Positions 5,537 to 10,429 of a DNA stretch of 10,429 nucleotides are shown here, one piece after another (position 1 is the stretch's first letter; every line of letters begins with the position of its first letter). The DNA lies in NCBI GenBank assembly GCA_027080755.1, contig JALWQC010000493.1, forward strand, positions 1-10,429, in the 5' to 3' direction. The position numbers were made by a program, and so were the translations under genes. The notes beneath the pieces are model-generated. The model did not search any database, was not told where the DNA came from, and saw only the letters and a list, made by a program, of their open reading frames with translations. Source of the stretch: Paracoccaceae bacterium. GTDB taxonomy: Bacteria; Pseudomonadota; Alphaproteobacteria; Rhodobacterales; Rhodobacteraceae.

Positions 5537-6246
5537 AGCGCGGCAAAATTCCCTACAGCCCCGAGGAACTGGACTGGATCAAAACGCGGGCAACAATGGA
5601 CCGCCGGGAAATGCACGCGCAATTCTGTTCCCGGTTCGCCCGCACCGACGTCTCTTTGCAAAACCTGAACGCCCTGTGCAAACGGAATGGCTGGCTGACC
5701 GGCCGAACCGGGCGTTTCGCAAAGGGCCTGATACCGGCGAACAAGGGCCAGAGGATGCCGTTCAACGCTAACAGCGCCAAAACCCAGTTCAAAAAGGGCC
5801 ATCGCGCGGGGCGCGCCCGGGCGCTTTATAAACCGGTCGGCACAGAACGTATAACCCGCGCCGGATATGTTGAACGCAAAATCAACGATGACCTGCCGCT
5901 ACAGGCCCGCTGGCGCGCAGTGCACCTGATCCGCTGGGAGGCCGCCAACGGCCCGGTGCCGGACGGCCACTGCCTGAAATGCATTGACGGCGACAAGACC
6001 AACACCGACCCGTCAAACTGGCTGTCCATCCCCCGCGCATTGCTGCCGCGCCTGAACGGCCGCTGGGTATCGCTCAGCTACGACGCCGCCGAACCGGAAT
6101 TGCGCCCCTACCTGCTGGCCGTCGCCAAACTGCACCATGCCACGCGCGAAGCCCGGAAAGGAAAACCGTCCGCCGCGGACGCTTCCAAACGCAGCGCGGA
6201 CGCGCGGACGATCAGGCCGCAAGAAACATCCAACCAATTGAAATAA
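5533..6246 (+). CDS. HNH endonuclease
   Basis: A 237-aa protein. The N-terminus (residues about 7-60, PYSPEELDWIKTRA to CKRNGWLTGRTGRF) is a helical HTH-like DNA-recognition region as seen in HNH/NUMOD-type phage nucleases. The nuclease core is at about 126-168: H131 in the AVHLIRWE segment, then GPVPDGHCLKCIDGDKTN, with N157 and N162 completing the HNH_3-like motif. The residue that is His in the classical middle position is Cys150; this subfamily tolerates other residues there, from memory. It probably cuts or nicks double-stranded DNA during the phage cycle. It is the last gene of the operon, and its TAA is 10 bp from the tRNA-Arg 3' end, with no terminator seen between them. Confidence 0.82.
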   Translation: MKRGKIPYSPEELDWIKTRATMDRREMHAQFCSRFARTDVSLQNLNALCKRNGWLTGRTGRFAKGLIPANKGQRMPFNANSAKTQFKKGHRAGRARALYKPVGTERITRAGYVERKINDDLPLQARWRAVHLIRWEAANGPVPDGHCLKCIDGDKTNTDPSNWLSIPRALLPRLNGRWVSLSYDAAEPELRPYLLAVAKLHHATREARKGKPSAADASKRSADARTIRPQETSNQLK

Positions 6247-6256
6247 TTAAACAATC

Positions 6257-6300
6257 TGGCGACCCCTGGAGGACTCGAACCCCCAACCTGCTGATTAGAA
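6257..6300. other. Probable attachment site at the tRNA-Arg 3' end
   Basis: The element's last gene ends at 6246 and the tRNA gene begins (3' side) at 6257. Tyrosine integrases typically recombine within the anticodon-loop to 3'-end half of a tRNA gene and restore an intact tRNA, which is what is seen here. The exact core cannot be fixed because the other junction is outside the window. Positions given cover the 3' half of the tRNA. Confidence 0.55.
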
Positions 6301-6333
6301 GTCAGCCGCTCTATCCAGTTGAGCTAAGGGGCC
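6257..6333 (-). tRNA. tRNA-Arg (anticodon UCU)
   Basis: On the minus strand the sequence folds as a full cloverleaf. The acceptor GGCCCCT pairs with AGGGGTC (one G-T wobble), and the D arm is AGCTCAACTGGATAGAGC. The anticodon stem GCTGA/TCAGC encloses the loop CTTCTAA with anticodon TCT. The T loop is GTTCGAGTC. The discriminator base is G, and CCA is encoded at 6259-6257. It reads AGA codons. It lies downstream of yggT in the same direction and faces the phage operon head-on. Confidence 0.95.
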
Positions 6334-6409
6334 GTTGCCGCGGGTGTGCCGACGCGGGCCGGGCCCTGTTTGCCGCAAATCGCCGCATTTCGCAAGCCGG
6401 AAATCCGCG

Positions 6410-6667
6410 TCAGATATGCAGCATCCGGCGCAGGATAATCACCCCGATCAAAACCACCAGCGGCGCGAAATCCAGGCCGGCCGTATTGGGCAGCACCCGC
6501 CGGATCGGGGTGTAGATCGGCTCCAGTATCCGGTTCAGGCCATACCAGGCCTTGCCGACGATCGGCTGATAGATGTTCAGCACCTGAAAGCTGATCAGCC
6601 AGCTCATGATGACATGGAGGATCACTACATAATACAACAGGGTCACGGCCCAGCTAAGAAGTATCAT
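6410..6667 (-). CDS. yggT: YggT family membrane protein
   Basis: An 85-aa protein from ATG 6667, with AAGG eight bases upstream; the frame continues further upstream but that extension (MCKGGRPPISRQ) is not conserved-looking. Two membrane segments are visible, about residues 4-26 (LSWAVTLLYYVVILHVIMSW) and 66-80 (DFAPLVVLIGVIILR). Between them is the family signature LEPIYTPIRRVLPNTAGLDF. YggT proteins are small inner-membrane proteins of poorly defined function, linked in some bacteria to osmotic stress and division-site genes. The gene lies 76 bases upstream of tRNA-Arg on the same strand and is divergent from the thioesterase gene. Confidence 0.9.
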   Translation of the reverse strand: MILLSWAVTLLYYVVILHVIMSWLISFQVLNIYQPIVGKAWYGLNRILEPIYTPIRRVLPNTAGLDFAPLVVLIGVIILRRMLHI

Positions 6668-6795
6668 TCTTTTACCTTCTGTTTGTTCCTGCCTTGAAAT
6701 AGGGGGCCGCCCCCCCTTGCACAAGCCCCAAACGCCACGTCACCGCTTGCCGCAGGGGGTTTGCTATGCCATCCCTGCCTGCAGGAGGGCCCGAA
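6668..6795. promoter_or_regulatory. Divergent intergenic region between yggT and the thioesterase gene
   Basis: A 128-base region that must hold promoters for both directions. The one visible structure is a G-run/C-run hairpin: AGGGGG at 6701-6706 against CCCCCT at 6712-6717. No convincing -35/-10 pair was found on either strand. The AGGAGG site at 6783-6788 belongs to the rightward gene. Confidence 0.3.
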
Positions 6796-7326
6796 ATGTA
6801 TCCATTTATCCGCATGTTCTACCAGATGTTCAAGCACCGCAACGACCCGCCGCTGGCGCTGGGCGGGGTGCATGTCTCGCAGCATTACTGCCATCCGGTC
6901 GATCTGGACATGTGGGCCGAGCTGAACAACGGCCGCACCCTGACCCTTTACGATCTGGGGCGTATTCCGCTGGCACAGCGCATCGGGCTGCTGGCAGCAC
7001 TGAGACGGCGCAAATGGGGGCTGACGGTGGCGGGATCCTCTGTGCGCTACCGCCGCCGCGTCACTGTCTTTGACAAGTTGGAGATCCGCTCCGCCACCAT
7101 CGGGCGGGACGCGCGGTTTTTCTATGTCCAGCAAACCATGCGCAAAAAGGGCGAGGCGACATCCTCCGCGCTATACCGGCTGGCGGTTACGGGGCCGCAA
7201 GGCATCGTGCCCACCGACGAGGTTACCGCCGAACTGGGCGACCCCGACTGGAACCCGCCCCTGCCCGACTGGGTGCAGGGCTGGATCACCTCGGAAGCGG
7301 ACCGCACCTGGCCGCCGGAAGTTTAG
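6796..7326 (+). CDS. Thioesterase superfamily (hotdog-fold, 4HBT_2-like) protein
   Basis: A 176-aa protein starting at ATG 6796, with a textbook AGGAGG seven bases upstream, rather than the ATG at 6766. Residues about 36-56 (DLDMWAELNNGRTLTLYDLGR) correspond to the hotdog active-site helix, D-x-D-x-x-x-x-x-N-N-x-x-Y in thioesterases. They are followed by the long strands SVRYRRRVTVFDKLEIRS and FFYVQQTM. This matches the 4HBT_2 'acyl-CoA thioesterase / Them6-like' proteins common in alphaproteobacteria. The likely reaction is hydrolysis of an acyl-CoA thioester in the cytoplasm; the substrate is unknown. The C-terminal 30 residues (DWNPPLPDWVQGW) are Trp/Pro-rich. The gene appears monocistronic. 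Confidence 0.8.
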   Translation: MYPFIRMFYQMFKHRNDPPLALGGVHVSQHYCHPVDLDMWAELNNGRTLTLYDLGRIPLAQRIGLLAALRRRKWGLTVAGSSVRYRRRVTVFDKLEIRSATIGRDARFFYVQQTMRKKGEATSSALYRLAVTGPQGIVPTDEVTAELGDPDWNPPLPDWVQGWITSEADRTWPPEV

Positions 7327-7354
7327 GGGCAAACATCGGGCCGGCAACTAAACG

Positions 7355-7421
7355 TTGACAAATTATCGATAAAATATCATCGTATGCGCCTACGGACATC
7401 TGGCCGGCGGTTTTGCGCCGG
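7355..7421 (+). promoter_or_regulatory. Control region of the TRAP operon: -35 box, palindrome and leader hairpin
   Basis: TTGACA (7355-7360) is a perfect -35 consensus. TATCAT, a good -10, lies only 14 bases downstream, which is too close for a standard promoter, so the true -10 is unclear. TTATCGATAA (7363-7372) is a perfect 10-base palindrome located in the spacer, where a repressor would block transcription. Further down, CCGGCG/CGCCGG arms (7404-7409 and 7416-7421) form a 6-bp hairpin with a GTTTTG loop, about 20 bases before the ribosome site of dctP. It has no T-run, so it is more likely an mRNA 5' structure than a terminator. Confidence 0.45.
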
Positions 7422-7454
7422 ATCAGCCACTCATGATTTCGGGAGGATACCATC

Positions 7455-8426
7455 ATGAACAAGATTACAGGACTAATCGCAGGGGCGGCAGTCGCCTTCA
7501 GCTTTGGCGCGGCACAGGCGGAAAACTGGGATATGCCCACGCCCTATTCCGACGCCGTGTTCCACACGAAAAACATCATCGAATTTGCCAAGGACGTTGA
7601 AAATGCCACCGACGGCGCCCTGACCATCACCGTGCATTCCGCCGGTTCGCTGTTCAAGCACGCCGACATCAAGAACGCCGTGCGCTCGCGTCAGGTGCCG
7701 ATCGGGGAGTTCTTCCTGTCGCGTCTGGCCAATGAAAACGCCGCCTTCGGGCTGGATTCGCTGCCCTTCCTGGCCGCCAGCTATGACGAGGCGGAAAAGC
7801 TCTGGGCCGCGCAGAAACCGGTGATTACCGAGCTGCTGGCCGAACAGAACCTGATGCCGCTGTTTGCGGTTCCCTGGCCGGCGCAGGGGCTTTACACCAA
7901 GAATGAAATCAAGACGGTTGACGATCTGTCCGGCCTGAAATTCCGCGCCTATAACGCCGCGCTGGAAGAATTCGCAACCCTCGCCGGTGCCGCCCCGACT
8001 CAGGTAGAGGCCCCGGACATCCCGCAGGCCTTCGCCACCGGTCAGGTAGAGGCCATGATCACCTCGCCCTCTACCGGTGCCAGCTCCAAGGCGTGGGATT
8101 TCGTGTCCTACTACACGCCGATCAATGCCTGGGTGCCCAAAAACATCGTTGTCGTGAACAAGCAGATGTTTGACAAGCTCTCGCCCGAGGTGCAGGCCGC
8201 CGTTCTGGCCGCTGCCGCCACCGCCGAAAAACGCGGCTGGGATATGAGCAAGGCCGAAGCCGCCGCCAAAACCGCCATTATGGCTGAAAACGGCATGAAC
8301 ATCGTCGAACCCTCGCCCGAGCTGATCGCCGGCCTGAAGGACATCGGCGCCACCATGCTGGCGGAACTGGAAGCCAAAGCCAGCCCCGAGGCCCTTGAAA
8401 TCATCAAGATCTACAAGGCCAACTAA
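7455..8426 (+). CDS. dctP: TRAP transporter substrate-binding protein (DctP family)
   Basis: A 323-aa periplasmic binding protein that captures the substrate and delivers it to the DctQM membrane complex. GGGAGG lies eight bases before the ATG. Residues 1-22 are a Sec signal peptide with a predicted cut after AQA. The mature protein shows the DctP family layout. It includes GSLFKHADIKNAV (65-76), the SLPFL segment, and DLSGLKFRAYN (157-167), whose Arg164 is the conserved residue that forms a salt bridge with the substrate carboxylate. APDIPQAFATGQVEAM (186-201) follows. Length is normal. The ligand is probably an organic acid; its identity cannot be read from the sequence. It is the first gene of the operon and is followed by an intrinsic terminator. 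Confidence 0.92.
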   Translation: MNKITGLIAGAAVAFSFGAAQAENWDMPTPYSDAVFHTKNIIEFAKDVENATDGALTITVHSAGSLFKHADIKNAVRSRQVPIGEFFLSRLANENAAFGLDSLPFLAASYDEAEKLWAAQKPVITELLAEQNLMPLFAVPWPAQGLYTKNEIKTVDDLSGLKFRAYNAALEEFATLAGAAPTQVEAPDIPQAFATGQVEAMITSPSTGASSKAWDFVSYYTPINAWVPKNIVVVNKQMFDKLSPEVQAAVLAAAATAEKRGWDMSKAEAAAKTAIMAENGMNIVEPSPELIAGLKDIGATMLAELEAKASPEALEIIKIYKAN

Positions 8427-8437
8427 ACCACAACAGG

Positions 8438-8465
8438 CGGGCCGGGCAAATGTCCGGCCCGTTTT
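8438..8465 (+). terminator. Intrinsic terminator between dctP and dctQ
   Basis: A 10-bp GC-rich stem (8438-8447 with 8452-8461, one G-T wobble) closes an AAAT loop and is followed by TTTT (8462-8465). It starts 11 bases after the dctP stop and 18 bases before dctQ begins. It would stop part of the transcripts, giving more binding protein than membrane subunits. It may also protect the dctP mRNA 3' end. Confidence 0.8.
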
Positions 8466-8483
8466 CTGTCAAAAGGGGGTAAA

Positions 8484-9008
8484 ATGCGCAAATTCCTCGA
8501 TATGCTCTATCAGGCCAGCGGGTTTGCCGCCGCCGGATTTATCGTTGTGATCTGTCTGGTGGTTTCGGCGCAGGTCGTGCTTAATCTGGTGACCAAGATT
8601 TTCGGGGCGCAATACGCCTATACCATCCCGTCCTATGCGGATTTCGCCGGATTTTCGCTGGCGGCCGCCTCTTTTCTGGCGCTGGCCTATACGTTGAACA
8701 AGGGCGGGCATATCCGTGTGACCCTGCTGATCCAGACTTTCAGCCGCATCCCGCGCCTGTTTGCGGAACTGTTCTCGCTGGGGCTGGGGGCCTTGATGGC
8801 GGGGTTCATGGCCTATTTCATGATCCGCCTGAATATGGAATCCTACGACTATGGCGACCTGTCCTACGGCATTATTGCCATCCCGATCTGGATCCCGCAG
8901 CTGGCCGTCTCCGGCGGGCTGGTGATCCTGACAATTGCCTTTCTGGACCTGTTCTGGACCACCTTGCGGGCCGGCCATGCCGTCCTTGAAAACCGGGAGC
9001 GCGAATAA
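8484..9008 (+). CDS. dctQ: TRAP transporter small permease subunit (DctQ family)
   Basis: A 174-aa inner-membrane protein, preceded by AGGGGG a few bases before ATG 8484. Four hydrophobic segments are seen at about residues 14-38, 51-72, 90-114 and 130-156, as expected for DctQ. The LNKGGHIRVTLL stretch after segment 2 matches the conserved loop of the family (Gly-x-His-Ile/Val-Arg-Val). It forms the complex with DctM and bridges to the binding protein. Length is typical. The stop is directly followed by the dctM start, so the two are translationally coupled. Confidence 0.9.
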   Translation: MRKFLDMLYQASGFAAAGFIVVICLVVSAQVVLNLVTKIFGAQYAYTIPSYADFAGFSLAAASFLALAYTLNKGGHIRVTLLIQTFSRIPRLFAELFSLGLGALMAGFMAYFMIRLNMESYDYGDLSYGIIAIPIWIPQLAVSGGLVILTIAFLDLFWTTLRAGHAVLENRERE

Positions 9009-10304
9009 ATGTCCGATCCGATTATTATGCTGGTTCTTCTGCTGGTGCTGCTGGGCCTTCTGGCCGCCGGCGTCTGGGTGGCCATCGCGCTGCTAAGCGT
9101 CGGGATGGTGGCGCTGTTCTTCTTTTCCGGCGCACCGGTCGGGCAGGTGCTGGCGACAACCGTCTGGGGGCAAAGCCACGCCTGGGCGCTGGCGGCGCTG
9201 CCACTGTTTATCCTGATGGGGGAAATCCTGCTACGATCGCGCATGTCCGAGGACATGTTCAAGGGCCTTTCCCCCTGGCTGACCCGCCTGCCCGGGCGGC
9301 TGCTGCACGTCAATATCATCGGCTGCGCCATCTTTGCGGCGGTGTCGGGATCCTCGGCTGCGACGGCCGCGACCATCGGCAAGATGTCGGTGCCCGAGCT
9401 GACCAGACGCGGCTACCCCGAGCGGCTGGTTATCGGCACGCTGGCCGGTTCCGCCACGCTGGGGCTGCTGATCCCGCCCTCGATCATCCTGATTGTCTAC
9501 GGGGTGGCCACCGACCAGTCCATCGCGCGGCTTTTCATCGCCGGCATTCTCCCCGGCCTGATGCTGGTGGCCCTGTTCGGAGGCTACGTCATCCTGCAAT
9601 CCCTGCTACATCCCGCCGCCATCCCGCAGGAAACACAGCACTATACGCTGGGGCAGAAAATCCGCGCCTCGCGCCGGCTGATCCCCGTGTTGCTGCTGAT
9701 ATCCGCGGTGATCGGCTCTATCTACGCGGGCATAGCCTCGCCCACGGATGCGGCGGCGCTGGGGGTCGTGTTCTCTATCCTGCTGGCAAAACTGTCCGGC
9801 GGTTTCAGCATGAAAATGCTGTTGGAGGCCATAATGGGCGCCACCGTCACCTCGGCCATGATTGCCTTCATTCTGGCCGGCGCGGCCTTTCTGACCGTCG
9901 CCATGGGCTTTACCGGCATTCCGCGCAATCTGGCGGCATGGATCGGATCGTTCAACCTGTCCCCGCTGGAACTGCTGGCGGCGCTGACGGTGTTTTTCAT
10001 CCTGCTGGGCTGCTTTCTGGACGGCATTTCGGTGGTGGTCCTGACGACCTCTATCATCATGCCGATGATCCACAGCGCGGGGATAGATCCGCTCTGGTTC
10101 GGGATCTATCTGGTGATCGTGGTGGAAATGTCGCAAATCACGCCGCCGGTGGGGTTCAACCTGTTCGTGATACAGGGGCTGACGGGGATCAACATCCTGT
10201 CCATCGCCCGCTCGGCGCTACCGTTCTTTCTGCTGCTGCTCGGAGCGGTCGGCCTGATCATCGCCTTCCCGCAGATCGTCACCCTGCTGCCAAGCCTGAT
10301 GTAG
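9009..10304 (+). CDS. dctM: TRAP transporter large permease subunit (DctM family)
   Basis: A 431-aa polytopic membrane protein, the transport-catalysing subunit that moves the organic acid in with sodium ions. It begins immediately after the dctQ TAA, with GGGAG eight to nine bases upstream. Family signatures are visible in order: LPLFILMGEIL (64-74), SGSSAATAATIG (113-124), LTRRGYP (131-137), GLLIPPSIILIVYG (152-165), then near the end MSQITPPVGFNLFVIQG. Hydrophobic segments run along the whole length, consistent with 11-13 membrane helices, and the size is normal (about 425-440 aa). Substrate specificity depends on the binding protein and is unknown. Confidence 0.93.
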   Translation: MSDPIIMLVLLLVLLGLLAAGVWVAIALLSVGMVALFFFSGAPVGQVLATTVWGQSHAWALAALPLFILMGEILLRSRMSEDMFKGLSPWLTRLPGRLLHVNIIGCAIFAAVSGSSAATAATIGKMSVPELTRRGYPERLVIGTLAGSATLGLLIPPSIILIVYGVATDQSIARLFIAGILPGLMLVALFGGYVILQSLLHPAAIPQETQHYTLGQKIRASRRLIPVLLLISAVIGSIYAGIASPTDAAALGVVFSILLAKLSGGFSMKMLLEAIMGATVTSAMIAFILAGAAFLTVAMGFTGIPRNLAAWIGSFNLSPLELLAALTVFFILLGCFLDGISVVVLTTSIIMPMIHSAGIDPLWFGIYLVIVVEMSQITPPVGFNLFVIQGLTGINILSIARSALPFFLLLLGAVGLIIAFPQIVTLLPSLM

Positions 10305-10306
10305 CC

Positions 10307-10429
10307 CTAAAGCGAGGTCGCGGCCCGCGCTGCCTGATCGTAGATCCCCGACAGGCGGCGCAGGGTGGCGGCGACCTCGCGCATTTCCTCGCCATCCATG
10401 TTCAGCCCGTCAATCAGGCATTGCGTGCG
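10307..10429 (-). CDS. C-terminal end of an unidentified gene (partial)
   Basis: The minus strand is open from the window edge to a TAG at 10309-10307, giving 40 residues: RTQCLIDGLNMDGEEMREV, then AATLRRLSGIYDQAARAATSL. The pattern of a short helix followed by LRRL resembles the C-terminal helix of MarR-type regulators (E-x-x-x-L-x-x-x-L-R-R-L), but the piece is too short to assign. If it is a regulator it could control the adjacent TRAP operon. It converges on dctM with only 2 bases between the stops, and no terminator separates them. Confidence 0.5.
   Translation of the reverse strand, partial: RTQCLIDGLNMDGEEMREVAATLRRLSGIYDQAARAATSL

Larger units (their letters stand above)
1..6256. mobile_element. 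Right-hand part of an integrated prophage or phage-like element (left end outside window)
   Basis: The block holds a divergent Cro-like/repressor switch, an AlpA/Xis-like gene, a tyrosine recombinase, an HNH endonuclease and many small unknown genes. It stops abruptly at the 3' end of a tRNA-Arg gene, a classical target of tyrosine recombinases. To the right of the tRNA the genes are ordinary chromosomal ones. No structural, terminase or replication genes are visible, so a complete prophage, a defective prophage and a phage satellite or island cannot be told apart from this window. The second attachment copy and the leftward early genes should lie beyond position 1. The boundary at the tRNA is inferred, because no repeat of the tRNA 3' end was seen elsewhere in the window. 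Confidence 0.8.

Noticed and set aside
7241..7256. GGCGACCCC matching the tRNA 3' region (6259-6266)
   Set aside because: The match is short, lies inside the thioesterase coding sequence, and is not extended in either direction; chance in GC-rich DNA.
9606..10136. Minus-strand frame of 176 codons opposite dctM
   Set aside because: Gln/His/Arg-rich shadow of a membrane protein gene; no ribosome site or family pattern.
1..10429. CRISPR arrays, insertion-sequence ends, rRNA genes
   Set aside because: No regularly spaced repeats, transposase-like frames with terminal inverted repeats, or rRNA-like sequence were seen.

Overview
The window looks like alphaproteobacterial DNA, most likely from a Rhodobacterales (roseobacter/Rhodobacter-type) genome. 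The reasons are a fairly high G+C content, the style of the phage regulators and integrase, a yggT gene beside tRNA-Arg(UCU), a Rhodobacterales-style 4HBT_2 thioesterase, and a tripartite TRAP transporter. The species assignment is an inference from gene types, not from any search.

Positions 1 to about 6256 are the right-hand end of an integrated element, probably a prophage and possibly a satellite or integrative island. It enters from beyond the left edge of the window. At its left is a divergent immunity switch: a leftward Cro-like/carph-isopro HTH gene and a rightward XRE + S24-type repressor, with a TGTGTA-N5-TACACA operator-like palindrome between them. A small unrecognised leftward gene (1079-1420) converges on the repressor. 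A second control region (1421-1617) then carries related TTACACA/GGGTA motifs and a promoter candidate. It drives one tightly packed rightward operon of twelve genes (1618-6246) in which every stop codon overlaps the next start. In order these are an unknown gene, an AlpA/Xis-like HTH gene, an unknown gene, a tyrosine recombinase, three unknown acidic proteins and one small unknown, a ribbon-helix-helix-like protein, an unknown gene, a 79-aa phage protein, and an HNH endonuclease. The HNH gene stops 10 bp from the encoded CCA end of the chromosomal tRNA-Arg(UCU) gene. The 3' end of that tRNA is therefore the probable attachment site and the element boundary.

Positions 6257-10429 are ordinary chromosome. 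tRNA-Arg(UCU) and yggT lie on the minus strand. A thioesterase-superfamily gene is divergent from yggT. Next comes a dctP-dctQ-dctM TRAP operon with a hairpin-containing leader and a strong intrinsic terminator between dctP and dctQ. That terminator would favour production of the periplasmic binding protein over the membrane subunits. The last 123 bases hold the C-terminal end of an unidentified leftward gene that converges on dctM.

The least explained part is the run of small overlapping genes between the integrase and the tRNA (3548-6246), with an RHH-like regulator and an HNH nuclease co-expressed with the recombinase. No known defence, CRISPR or toxin-antitoxin system could be recognised there. 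The repressor and the integrase both depart from the textbook catalytic residues of their families.
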